This document shows positions 44,639 through 53,948 of a stretch of 64,000 bases of DNA, piece after piece. The notes under the pieces are model-generated. The model had not been told where the DNA came from. It ran no database searches and saw nothing but the letters and a program-made list of their open reading frames with translations. The number at the start of each line of letters is the position of its first letter. Position 1 is the stretch's first letter. Source of the stretch: an uncultured Lachnospiraceae bacterium (lineage in GTDB: Bacteria > Bacillota > Clostridia > Lachnospirales > Lachnospiraceae); contig CAMWFQ010000019.1 of assembly GCA_947173495.1 (NCBI GenBank), positions 1 through 64,000 of the forward strand, read 5' to 3'. A program made the translations under genes and the position numbers.

Positions 44639-46075
44639 TTACTCTGATGATTTATGGGATAAAAGCACCACCGTCTCCACATGCCCCGTCATCGGAAACA
44701 TATCCACCCCCCGGACTCTCTCAACCTCATATCCCCCTTCCCGCAGTACCTTCAGGTCTCTGGCCAAAGTAGCACTGTCGCAGCTCACATATACGATCCT
44801 CTCAGGCGCGATCTTCAGCATGGTCTCCAGGCAGGCGCCATCGCACCCCTTTCTGGGCGGATCCACCACGATCACATCCGCGGAAATGCTTTCCTTTTCA
44901 AATTTCTCAGGAAGGATCTTCTCCGCCTTCCCCAACAGGAACTGCGCATTTCTGATGCCGTTATCCGCACAGTTTCTTTTTGCATCCTCCACGGCCTGGG
45001 GCACCACCTCCACCCCGTAGACCTGCCCGGCTCTTTCTGCCATGAACAGGGAGATGGTCCCGATGCCGCAGTACAGATCCCATACCGTCTCCTTTCCGGT
45101 GAGGGCGGCGTAATCCAGGGCCAGGCTGTAGAGCTTTTCCGTCTGCACAGGGTTCACCTGATAAAAAGACAGGGGGGATATGGCAAATGTGATCCCCCGA
45201 CCGATTCTATCAAAATCTCTATGGACATCTCGCACGTAAATCGTATCCTGAATGGTATCTCTCCCCCAGATGGTGCTGACATCCTTTCCCATGATCACAT
45301 TGGTTTTTTCCGGGTTAAAGCTCAGCGACAGGCTTGTCATATTTTTGACGGCTGAGAGCCGCCGGATCAGTTCCTCCCGGGCCGGCAGACTGCTCTCGCT
45401 TCCCTTTTTTCCATTGATCACAATACACACCATGATTTCTCCGCCGGCAAAGCCCTTGCGGATCAGCACGTGGCGGATCAGTCCCTCTCCTGTGACCTCA
45501 TTGTAGGCGGGTACCCGGTACTCCTTCATATACGCAAGAATCGTCTCCAGGATTTCCGTATTTTCCTCCGCTCCCAGCTCGCATCTCGTATTGGCTATAA
45601 TGGAATGGGTCCTGCCTGCATAAAATCCGGCCACAGGATTTCCCGATCTGTCTGCGCCGATGGGATACTGGGCCTTGTTTCTGTAATGAAAGGGCTCTTC
45701 CATCCCCACAATGGGCTCCATAATCTCGTCCAGCAGATCCGGGGAGAGGCCGCCGATGCGGATCAGATTATTTCTGATTTTGGATTCCTTGAATTTGAGC
45801 TGCTGTTCATAGCTCATGGTCTGAATCTGGCAGCCGCCGCACTGCCTGTGAAAAGCGCATCTTGGCTCTACACGAAAAGGAGAAGGTGTGAGCACCTTCT
45901 CTAATCTTCCATAAGCATAATTCTTTTTGACCCGGGTCACACGAATCTGTACCCGGTCTCCGATCACCGTATCTTTTACAAAAAAGGGATAGCCCTCATA
46001 CTTCCCGATTCCCTCTCCTTCGGCAGTCATATCTGTGATTTCTACCGTCAGAATCTGATTTTTCGTATAATCCAT
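44639..46075 (-). CDS. rlmD: 23S rRNA (uracil-C5)-methyltransferase
   Basis: A 478-residue RlmD/RumA-type enzyme that methylates a uracil of 23S rRNA using SAM. It has an N-terminal TRAM domain (MTAEGEGIGKYEGYPFFVKDTVIGDRVQIRV), Fe-S ligands in CAFHRQCGGCQIQ, the SAM motif VWDLYCGIGTISLFM and the catalytic Cys in DPPRKGCD. The start MDYTKNQIL behind AAGGATGATT is preferred over a start six bases upstream. It is the first intact gene right of the KilA-N remnant. A paralogue RlmCD-type specificity cannot be excluded. Confidence 0.9.
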   Translation of the reverse strand: MDYTKNQILTVEITDMTAEGEGIGKYEGYPFFVKDTVIGDRVQIRVTRVKKNYAYGRLEKVLTPSPFRVEPRCAFHRQCGGCQIQTMSYEQQLKFKESKIRNNLIRIGGLSPDLLDEIMEPIVGMEEPFHYRNKAQYPIGADRSGNPVAGFYAGRTHSIIANTRCELGAEENTEILETILAYMKEYRVPAYNEVTGEGLIRHVLIRKGFAGGEIMVCIVINGKKGSESSLPAREELIRRLSAVKNMTSLSLSFNPEKTNVIMGKDVSTIWGRDTIQDTIYVRDVHRDFDRIGRGITFAISPLSFYQVNPVQTEKLYSLALDYAALTGKETVWDLYCGIGTISLFMAERAGQVYGVEVVPQAVEDAKRNCADNGIRNAQFLLGKAEKILPEKFEKESISADVIVVDPPRKGCDGACLETMLKIAPERIVYVSCDSATLARDLKVLREGGYEVERVRGVDMFPMTGHVETVVLLSHKSSE

Positions 46076-46139
46076 AATCATCCTTCATTTCTGCTTAACC
46101 TGTGAGATTTTTTCCCGCAAGGGTATTTGGCTTTTCACC

Positions 46140-47084
46140 CTACTCCATCTTCGTTCCCCGCAGGTTGGAATCAAACAGCCGGTTAAAGCCCAGCCATCCC
46201 GTTTCATTGGTGTTGTCCAGTATCTCCGTAAAGGTCTGCAGCTTTGCATCCGTATTGTCTGCAAAATTAAGAGCCAGCGCCTCCATGATGGCCGGCTTTT
46301 TGGGAGAGCCGAATTCATACTCTCCGTGATGCGCCAGCAGGCAGTGCTTCAGCTCGCTGGCAAGGAGTACCGGAAATCCGGGGATTTTTCTGATCTTTTC
46401 TGCAATCATCTCTGTTCCGATCACGATATGGCCCAGGAACTGTCCTTCATCCGTATAGTCGTTCCGGGGGAAGGGGGAGATCTCTCTGGTCTTTCCGATG
46501 TCATGGCAGATCGCTGCCGTGATCAAAAGATCCCTGTTCAGTTTCGGGTAGGCGCCGCAGTAATATTCACACAATCTGGTCACACTTAATGTATGCTGCA
46601 ACAATCCTCCCACAAATCCATGATGCACCGTTTTGGCGGCGGAGGATTGCTTAAATGATTTTACAAAATTTTCATCCTTGATAAAAAATGCCTGCAGGAG
46701 CTGCTTCAAATAGGGATTTTCGATTCCCTTCACATATCCCAGAAGCTCTTTAAACATGTCTTCTATATTATATTGGCTCACCGGAACATAATCGGCTGCG
46801 TTATATTCTCCCTCCCGGCATTTTCTGATCCTCTTGATATTTACCTGCAGAGCCCCCTGGAAGCTGGTCACGTCGCCATATACTTCTATATAATCCAACG
46901 CATCAAATTCGGCAATCCCCGCATTATTGGGATCCCATATCTTTGCATCTATGGTTCCTGTTTTATCCTGCAGAATAAGATTTTCATAGGGCTTTCCATT
47001 TTTGGTAATGGCCGACTGTTTATGCTTGCACATATAAATATCAAACATTCTGTCGCCATCTTTGTATTCCTTAATATACTTCAT
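46140..47084 (-). CDS. yhaM: 3'-5' exoribonuclease YhaM-like, OB plus HD domains
   Basis: A 314-residue protein with an N-terminal OB-fold (DIYMCKHKQSAITKNGKPYENLILQDKTGTIDAKIWD) and a C-terminal HD domain with metal ligands at HHGFVGGLLQHTLSV and the core AAICHDIGKTREI, HHGEYEFG. This is the YhaM layout; YhaM trims mRNA and DNA 3' ends in Firmicutes. Fifty-eight bases separate its stop from the rlmD start, so the two could be co-transcribed. Confidence 0.9.
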   Translation of the reverse strand: MKYIKEYKDGDRMFDIYMCKHKQSAITKNGKPYENLILQDKTGTIDAKIWDPNNAGIAEFDALDYIEVYGDVTSFQGALQVNIKRIRKCREGEYNAADYVPVSQYNIEDMFKELLGYVKGIENPYLKQLLQAFFIKDENFVKSFKQSSAAKTVHHGFVGGLLQHTLSVTRLCEYYCGAYPKLNRDLLITAAICHDIGKTREISPFPRNDYTDEGQFLGHIVIGTEMIAEKIRKIPGFPVLLASELKHCLLAHHGEYEFGSPKKPAIMEALALNFADNTDAKLQTFTEILDNTNETGWLGFNRLFDSNLRGTKME

Positions 47085-47120
47085 ACTTTTCCCCAGAGCC
47101 GCCGGCTCATTTCCTTTCCT

Positions 47121-48443
47121 CTATTCCGGTTTCAGTCCAAGTACTGCCTCTGCTTCCATTTCTATATATCCGTCCGGGCCCTGCCGCATCAGAGAGATCG
47201 ATACCGTCTTCTCAGGCTCCTCCAGCAGAAGCGCCTTTACCAGATCCTGATAAGTTTCTATCTCTGTCCTGTTCAGCTCTACGATCACATCTCCGCTCTG
47301 GATTCCGGCATCCATTGCAGGTGAATCCATATCGATCTCTGTAATATATGCGCCAAAAGGAACTCCCAGCTCCCGGTTTGCATCTTCCGTCACATCCGCC
47401 CCGTAAACACCGAAGTAGGCAATGTCTCTGTCATTCGAAAGGCTTTGCATGACCTCCCTCAAATCTGAGACTCCGATAGCGCTGATCATATTTTTCATAT
47501 CAGAAGAATTATGAGACATATCAATAATGCCTACTGCCTGGCCGCGCAGATTGATTAACATACCGCTGGCATTACTGCTTCCGCACATGTCTGTGGTCAT
47601 ATATTTATAGCTGGAATCCGGAAGTCTGATCCCGTTTCCCGTTGAGGTTATGATCCCGTAGCACAGGGAACTGTCTGAACCTGTGAATCTGCCCAGGGCA
47701 ATGACAGGCGTCCCAAGAAGGCTGCTTCCTGAAGTCCCCAGACTGACCGGCTGCGCCATATCCAGCGTACTGCTCTTCATACCGACCTTTGATATAGAGA
47801 TAATTCCATAGCCTGTATTACTGTCCTTTTTTTTGATAGAAGCCTGATATTCTTCTCCATCATTGAAAGTAACCTTTAAAAAATCTGCATCCTTAATACT
47901 TTTTACATCTGCCAGGATCAGCAGTTCTTTTCCATTATCGGCTACTACCGCGCCGGAAACGGCTCCTTCACTCTCATATTCATTGTCAAGCCATCCCACA
48001 TCTGATGTGACCCCTACGACAGTCACCATGGATTTTTCCACTTCTCTTGCCAGCTTCTTAATATCACTGTAAAGCGATATATAGTCCTCAACTCCGAACT
48101 TCACCTCGGACAAAACCTGGGCTATCTGCTCATCCTGCAGTGCCGGCGGTTCTGTCGGTTCAGGCTGCATCTGGGAATCATCTGCAATCATGTTTTCCGG
48201 AAGAATCTCATCTTCCCCTGTCTGTTCTACCAGCACCACCGTCTCAGGCTCCTCCTCCGGATAGAGCTTATTACTTAAAACAGGTTCCAGGAGTAAAAAA
48301 GTAAAACAGGCAATCATGCCAAAAATCACAGCCATTGCCGCCGTAATCAGCGTTCGCCTTACCAGCTTTCTTTTATTTAAGGGTCTGTGCTTAATCGTTT
48401 CCTTCATAAAATCAGAAGGATTCTGATTTCTGTTCTCTTCCAT
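47121..48443 (-). CDS. HtrA-like protein with PDZ domain and lost catalytic triad
   Basis: A 440-residue membrane-anchored protein: short basic N-terminus, one membrane segment (about 31-52), an acidic Pro/Glu linker, a trypsin-like domain (about 138-330) and a PDZ domain (about 345-430; GAYITEIDMDSPAMDAGIQSGDVIVELN). Aligned by eye to HtrA/DegP, the catalytic His, Asp and Ser positions read Lys181 (LADVKSIKDAD), Gly211 (SNTGYGIISI) and Ala292 (SSNASGMLIN). It is therefore a pseudoprotease, probably a scaffold or chaperone at the outer face of the membrane. It begins 214 bases from the tRNA terminator. Confidence 0.8.
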   Translation of the reverse strand: MEENRNQNPSDFMKETIKHRPLNKRKLVRRTLITAAMAVIFGMIACFTFLLLEPVLSNKLYPEEEPETVVLVEQTGEDEILPENMIADDSQMQPEPTEPPALQDEQIAQVLSEVKFGVEDYISLYSDIKKLAREVEKSMVTVVGVTSDVGWLDNEYESEGAVSGAVVADNGKELLILADVKSIKDADFLKVTFNDGEEYQASIKKKDSNTGYGIISISKVGMKSSTLDMAQPVSLGTSGSSLLGTPVIALGRFTGSDSSLCYGIITSTGNGIRLPDSSYKYMTTDMCGSSNASGMLINLRGQAVGIIDMSHNSSDMKNMISAIGVSDLREVMQSLSNDRDIAYFGVYGADVTEDANRELGVPFGAYITEIDMDSPAMDAGIQSGDVIVELNRTEIETYQDLVKALLLEEPEKTVSISLMRQGPDGYIEMEAEAVLGLKPE

Positions 48444-48621
48444 CCGCTTAACCTTTCCGCAGCAGGCTCTGCCTTTTCAGCTTTTCTGCTGCCTCTCTTC
48501 CCGTAAACGGCATAAATGTTCTGTCATTTAAGTCCGGAGAATCCCTTATGATAGTATGGCCCCAATCTTGGCGGCTTGCATACTTTGACGCTTTAGCGTG
48601 ACCAGGTCTTCCCTATAAGAT

Positions 48622-48653
48622 GAAAAAGTGTGCGTCAAGACGCACACTTTTTC
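48622..48653 (-). terminator. Terminator of tRNA-Pro
   Basis: GAAAAAGTGTGCG (48622-48634) and CGCACACTTTTTC (48641-48653) pair perfectly around a 6-base loop, giving a strong stem ending in CTTTTTC on the minus strand, 5 bases past the tRNA 3' end. Confidence 0.85.
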
Positions 48654-48657
48654 TCTA

Positions 48658-48731
<74 letters not shown>

Positions 48732-48749
48732 CAACCTACAACACAAAAT

Positions 48750-48778
48750 ATCATACAATTTTTGCGCCCGGTTGTCAA
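48750..48778 (-). promoter_or_regulatory. tRNA-Pro promoter
   Basis: Minus-strand TTGACA (48778-48773), a 17-base spacer and TATGAT (48755-48750); the start near 48743 gives a 12-base leader before the tRNA. Confidence 0.75.
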
Positions 48779-48844
48779 CGGCTTTTTTAATCTCTTACCT
48801 GGCTGAATCGTTATCGGAAGCAAACATATTCTCTTCCCCTGTCT

Positions 48845-50953
48845 TTATCCCAAAAGCAGATAAACCACCGTAATGATCAGTCCGATACAGAACAGCAGCA
48901 GTCCAAAAGACAGGCTTCTGCTGATAATCGTTCCGACCTCGGAGATTTCTTCATATTTCATGGCATATTTATGCTCATAATCCACCTCTTTCGGATTCCT
49001 TTTCCGGACAACCGCATTGGCCGCTCTCTGCATCCCATTGGCCATACATCCCAGTACATGGGTGAGAGGCGTTCCCTCCTCCAGCTCATGAGGAAGCTTA
49101 CTGTCTCTGTATATGGTCTTGCGCAATAACACCACCAGGCTGTCCACCAGACTATCCAGCACCCTGCAGGCCACTCCGAACACGAAGGGAAGCGCTCTCA
49201 GAAGAAGAGGCCGATAGATCAGATTCTCCAGATCCAGATACGGATACCAGCGATTTACATAAACTGTTTTTCCTTCTTTCTTTTTCATGAGCCAGAGCCT
49301 TACAACCAGAAAATAAATGACAATGCCAATCGTGATGGATATAAAAGCCCCTTTCAAATTAGCAAGAGAAAACCATGGCATTCTCCCATAAGCAGCAACG
49401 CCATTTACCATAAATCCATGTCCCAGATCCGCCAGGGGATTCATGACTTTGTCCGGAAAAAGACCCATGACCGGAAGCAGCAGCGCGCTCAGGCTTAAAG
49501 CAGCTGCACTGGTTTTATTCATATAGCTTCCTTTTCGGGCATTATATTTTTCCTGCAGCGCCGGATCATTATTTTTTTCAAGAAACAGCGCTATATAAAG
49601 TTTGGCCATATATGCCACTGTCAGACCACCGCTTATAAGGAACGCCCACTCGATTCCTTTCATGACATTGGCACTGAAGATACCGGATACTTCCCCTTCC
49701 TTCAGCAGCTCCAGATATTCCACAATACTTTCATGAATCAGGGTCTTGCTGATGTACCCGTTCCAGAGAGGGATTCCTCCGATCCCCAGCGCTCCCATGA
49801 GAAAAATACCATTCAGAAGCGGCTTATTTCTGCCGAATCCCCGGACTTCATTTAAGTTCCGCGTATGAGTGTTCATAAATACCGCTCCCGCAGCCATAAA
49901 CAGAACAAGCTTGATGAGGGAATGGTTAACCATATGAAGAATGCTTCCTCTGACTGCAAGGGCATTTTCCCTCCCCAGAAGCCCTGACATTCCCACTCCC
50001 ACCAGAATAAATCCGATCTGCGAAACAGAGGAACACGCCAGAACTCCCTTTAAATCAATCGAAAACAGGGCAAGTACTGCTCCCGTTATCATGGTGCAGA
50101 CTCCTATCATCAGCAAGAGGCTCCCCCAGATGTCCTCACCTGCAAACAGATAGCCTGTCAGGATCAGAATGCCGAACATGCCTGCCTTAGTGAGAATTCC
50201 TGATAAAAGCGCTGAAGCCGGCGCCGGAGCAACCGGGTGCGCTTTGGGAAGCCAGATATGGAGCGGAAATGCCCCGGCCTTGGCGCCAAATCCCACCAGC
50301 ATACAAATACCTGCCGCCCACAGCTTCTTTTCCTCCACAGAACCGGCCGATAACCGTGCCGACAACCCTCTCAGCTCGCCAAAACGCAGCGTCCCTGTCA
50401 CACTATACAGCAGAAAGATCCCCATAAGCATGGTGAGGCCGCCAATGACTGCCACTGCCAGATACGTTTCCGCCGCTCTTATAGCGTCCTTTTTTTCATC
50501 ATGGACTACCCATACGTAAGAAGTAAATGACATAATTTCAAAGAAAAGAAAGGTAGTATAAAAATCGGCTGACAAGAATACGCCCTCCGTGGCACCCAGT
50601 GTCAGGAGCAGGAAAAAATAATAGCGGTTTCTGTTACGATAGTGGGCAAAATATTCCCTGGAAAACAGAGTACTCATAAACCACATAAAGGATGCGATCG
50701 TCCCATACAATGCCCGGAAGCCATCCCACGTAACATACAGTCCCAGTCCGCACACCTCCGGTATCTCATAAACCGTCTGTTCGCTTCCCTTCATGATATA
50801 ATGAAGAAAAAGGAAGAGAAAGAGTCCAAATTCCACTCCTGTCACTGCATCAGCAAAATAATCTCTTATCCTTTTACTTTTCTTTCCTGCCAAATAGCAG
50901 ACAATTGCTGCCGTCATAGGAAAAAATACCGCTGTATAAAGCAAAAATCTCAT
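48845..50953 (-). CDS. NuoL/MrpA-like large antiporter subunit
   Basis: A 702-residue proton-conducting membrane protein, larger than its three relatives upstream. It has about 14 core segments plus a C-terminal extension with one further segment. Key residues of the antiporter core are present: Glu in TTFLFFEIMSFTSYVWVVHDE and Lys in VGFGAKAGAFPLHIWLPKAHPVAPAPASALLSG. The start MRFLLYTAVF follows GGGAGG. It is the last gene of the ten-gene operon and lies 13 bases after the preceding antiporter gene. Confidence 0.9.
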   Translation of the reverse strand: MRFLLYTAVFFPMTAAIVCYLAGKKSKRIRDYFADAVTGVEFGLFLFLFLHYIMKGSEQTVYEIPEVCGLGLYVTWDGFRALYGTIASFMWFMSTLFSREYFAHYRNRNRYYFFLLLTLGATEGVFLSADFYTTFLFFEIMSFTSYVWVVHDEKKDAIRAAETYLAVAVIGGLTMLMGIFLLYSVTGTLRFGELRGLSARLSAGSVEEKKLWAAGICMLVGFGAKAGAFPLHIWLPKAHPVAPAPASALLSGILTKAGMFGILILTGYLFAGEDIWGSLLLMIGVCTMITGAVLALFSIDLKGVLACSSVSQIGFILVGVGMSGLLGRENALAVRGSILHMVNHSLIKLVLFMAAGAVFMNTHTRNLNEVRGFGRNKPLLNGIFLMGALGIGGIPLWNGYISKTLIHESIVEYLELLKEGEVSGIFSANVMKGIEWAFLISGGLTVAYMAKLYIALFLEKNNDPALQEKYNARKGSYMNKTSAAALSLSALLLPVMGLFPDKVMNPLADLGHGFMVNGVAAYGRMPWFSLANLKGAFISITIGIVIYFLVVRLWLMKKKEGKTVYVNRWYPYLDLENLIYRPLLLRALPFVFGVACRVLDSLVDSLVVLLRKTIYRDSKLPHELEEGTPLTHVLGCMANGMQRAANAVVRKRNPKEVDYEHKYAMKYEEISEVGTIISRSLSFGLLLFCIGLIITVVYLLLG

Positions 50954-50966
50954 ATTCAGATCCTCC

Positions 50967-52445
50967 CTAATAGACTCCTCCCGCCACATCGGTAAAAAAC
51001 CTTACAACAGGCGCGGAATAAAGTCCGAATATTACAATAAATGCTGTAAACACAAACAGCGGAATCAACATTTTCCATCCAGGATCCGTTACGTTGTCAA
51101 GCGCTCCCTTCAAAGCTGCCTCACGTTCAGACTCCCTGTCCGGAAAAAAGGCTCTCATCACAATGGTAAGCATATAGATTGCTGTTAAAAGCGCCGATAT
51201 CAGCAGGGCAGCTATTCCCCCATATGCAATCCTGTTGCCGCTGACCACAGCAGCTGATGCCAGATTCCATTTACTGATAAACCCTGCCAAAGGCGGCACC
51301 CCTGTAAGGGCAAGAGCCGACACTGTATAGACTCCGAACACACAGGGCATTTTATATCCCATTCCATCCAACTCATGCACATAGCTCTTTCCTGTCTGAT
51401 GCATGATTGCCCCCACGCAGAAAAAAGAGCTGATCTTCATCACTGCATGAAAAACCATATGAGAAAGCGCCCCCACCATACCCATGGGTGTCATCAGTGT
51501 CACTCCAAACAGAATATAGGACAGATTGCTGACTGTGGAGTAAGCCAGTCTTCTTTTTAAGTGAGTCTCCTTCACCGCGCGGCTGCATCCATAAACGATG
51601 GTGATCATGACAATAATCATCACTATATCCTGCGCCCAGGTTCCTTTCAGGAACTCTGCGCCGAAGCTGTAATAGGTCAGACGAATAATGGCAAATGCCC
51701 CGGATTTTACCACTGCCACCGCATGCAGCAGAGCCGTCACCGGTGTGGGAGCCACACCTGCATCCGGCAGCCAGGAATTAAACGGACAGATCGCCGCCTT
51801 CACGCCAAATCCCATAAAAGCTATCACATAAATCAAAAGAAGTACATTGGTTCTGCTGCCTATCTTTTCAGGATCCAGCACGCCGCCCAGCATAAAATCT
51901 GTGGTGGTGCCGTAGATTATGATAAAGATCAGCCCGATAAAGGCAAACGCCGCTCCGCCCAGGGAATAGTACAGATACTTTCTGCTGGCCAGTATTGCTT
52001 CTCTTGTCAGCGTGTGCATTACCAGAGGAACTGTCACCAGCGTCAGAAGCTCATAAAAGAAATACATGGTAAGCAGATTCGCCGCAAAGGAAATACCCAG
52101 CGTTACGCCATAGGTTATCGTATAAAACAGAAAAAAAACCTTTTCGTGCTCTTCTTTCTCCATATATTCAAACGCATACAGCGTGGCAAAAGGCCACAGG
52201 GCGGATACCAGCCCGCCAAAGACCATACCCATACCATCCACTTCAAAGCTGATAGAAAGATTTCCTGTAAAATTGGCCAGCGTAAATATATTTTCCGGAC
52301 GGTGAAGCAACAGCTGCCACACTAAAATACTGTTCAGAATCACCATACTTTCCAGAAAGATTTCCATTTGGCTGCGCTTTTTAAACGGGACCAGGAGAAC
52401 CAGAGCGCCTGCTGCCACAGGGAGTAAAATTACCGATAATATCAT
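50967..52445 (-). CDS. NuoM/MrpD-like antiporter subunit 3
   Basis: A 492-residue, 14-segment membrane protein. The conserved Glu is in LLTMYFFYELLTLVTVPLVMHT and the Lys in MGFGVKAAICPFNSWLPDAGVAPTPVTALLHAV. The start MILSVILLPV follows GGAAAGGAGAG, 16 bases after the previous gene. Such subunits carry protons or sodium ions across the membrane in Mrp antiporters, Mbh hydrogenases and complex I. It is one of four in this operon. Confidence 0.9.
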   Translation of the reverse strand: MILSVILLPVAAGALVLLVPFKKRSQMEIFLESMVILNSILVWQLLLHRPENIFTLANFTGNLSISFEVDGMGMVFGGLVSALWPFATLYAFEYMEKEEHEKVFFLFYTITYGVTLGISFAANLLTMYFFYELLTLVTVPLVMHTLTREAILASRKYLYYSLGGAAFAFIGLIFIIIYGTTTDFMLGGVLDPEKIGSRTNVLLLIYVIAFMGFGVKAAICPFNSWLPDAGVAPTPVTALLHAVAVVKSGAFAIIRLTYYSFGAEFLKGTWAQDIVMIIVMITIVYGCSRAVKETHLKRRLAYSTVSNLSYILFGVTLMTPMGMVGALSHMVFHAVMKISSFFCVGAIMHQTGKSYVHELDGMGYKMPCVFGVYTVSALALTGVPPLAGFISKWNLASAAVVSGNRIAYGGIAALLISALLTAIYMLTIVMRAFFPDRESEREAALKGALDNVTDPGWKMLIPLFVFTAFIVIFGLYSAPVVRFFTDVAGGVY

Positions 52446-52461
52446 GACCCTCTCTCCTTTC

Positions 52462-53934
52462 CTAAACAATCTTTTCTATGATCTGTGACAGATATTCCAC
52501 AATATGTCCCGGAAACAGTCCCATTAGCACAGATAATATCGTAAGTATCAACACAGGCGCCATCATAAATGCAGATGGCTCTTTTTTCTCCACTGATGTA
52601 TAATCAAAGCTCTCCCCCGGGAAAAAGCCATCCAACGCAACCGGAAGAAGATACCCTGCCGTAAGGAGCGCGCTGATCAGAAGAATCGCAGGCCCCAGCC
52701 AGCTGAAAACAGGAATTCCGGAAGAAAGAGCCCCCGTTGCCAAATACCATTTGCTGATGAAACCGCCTGTTGGAGGAATCCCGATAAGGCCCAGGGAGAC
52801 AATCGTATAACACCACATCAGCATCGGCATCTCTTTTCCAATGCCTCTAAGCTCCTTCGCCTTTGTCCTGCCTGTCTGATAGATTACTGCTCCCACACAC
52901 AGAAAAAGTGCTGCCTTAATAAAGCTGTGACACAATACATGAAGGAGTCCTCCTGTAACGGAATCCCCCTCCATCACCGAAAGGCCGAACAGGATATAGG
53001 AAAGCTGGCTGACGGTAGAATAGGCAAGCCTCTTTTTCATCACAGGCTCTCTGTAAGCCAGCATGGATCCCATAAAAACCGTCAGAAGCGTCAGAATCAT
53101 CCAGACTGACTGCACCCACGTCCCCCGCAAAAAAGACGCGCCAAAAATATAATAGACGATACGAATAATACCCAATATCCCGGCCTTTACAATCACGGCG
53201 GAAAGAAGGGCTGAAGCCGGTGCCGGAGCCACAGGATGCGCAGTCGGCAGCCATGCGTGCATGGGAAGCATCCCGGCTTTTACCCCGAAACCAATCAGCA
53301 TCACAAATGCGATTCCCAGCAAAATACCCTGATGCTCCGCTGCCGCCGTATTGCTGATCACACCTCCCGCACTGAAAGTCAGCGTATTTCCATACTGTTC
53401 AATAAAGTAAAGTCCAAACAGGCACAGATATGCACCGCACAGGGAATAAAACAGATACTTCAGCCCTGCCATAACCGCTTCCCTGCTTCTGTTATGAATG
53501 ACCAACGGTACAGATGAGATCGTCAGTAATTCAAAGAACAGATAGAACGTGATCAGATTTCCCGAAAAACAAAGCGCCAGAAGCACACCGAGTACAATCA
53601 GGAAAAAACCATAGTAACGTTTTTCCTTTTCCTCATGCTTCATATATTCAAAAGAAAACACTCCGGTGCAGACAGACACTGTCAGAACCATAACAGAAAA
53701 AACCACACTCAGCTCGTCCACTCGGAACAGAATAGGCAGTCTGTCCGTCAGATTGAACAACGTGATCATTTCTCCTCCCATAAGAGTTATGGCCAGGATC
53801 GTCAAGACCGTCGTAACAATCAGAACCAGACTGACCGTCAGAAGCAGACTCTTCCGGTTTCTCATATCTTTTCCTGCAAGCAGAAAGATCCCTGCAAAAA
53901 CCGGGAAAAATATTGATAATATGATATAAAGCAT
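52462..53934 (-). CDS. NuoM/MrpD-like antiporter subunit 2
   Basis: A 490-residue, 14-segment relative of its two neighbours. Conserved residues are Glu in LITFYLFFELLTISSVPLVIHN and Lys in IGFGVKAGMLPMHAWLPTAHPVAPAPASALLSAVIVKAG. It starts 14 bases after the upstream antiporter gene. Similarity to subunit 3 is higher than to subunit 1, which suggests a local duplication. Confidence 0.9.
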   Translation of the reverse strand: MLYIILSIFFPVFAGIFLLAGKDMRNRKSLLLTVSLVLIVTTVLTILAITLMGGEMITLFNLTDRLPILFRVDELSVVFSVMVLTVSVCTGVFSFEYMKHEEKEKRYYGFFLIVLGVLLALCFSGNLITFYLFFELLTISSVPLVIHNRSREAVMAGLKYLFYSLCGAYLCLFGLYFIEQYGNTLTFSAGGVISNTAAAEHQGILLGIAFVMLIGFGVKAGMLPMHAWLPTAHPVAPAPASALLSAVIVKAGILGIIRIVYYIFGASFLRGTWVQSVWMILTLLTVFMGSMLAYREPVMKKRLAYSTVSQLSYILFGLSVMEGDSVTGGLLHVLCHSFIKAALFLCVGAVIYQTGRTKAKELRGIGKEMPMLMWCYTIVSLGLIGIPPTGGFISKWYLATGALSSGIPVFSWLGPAILLISALLTAGYLLPVALDGFFPGESFDYTSVEKKEPSAFMMAPVLILTILSVLMGLFPGHIVEYLSQIIEKIV

Positions 53935-53948
53935 AACTGCAAACCTCC

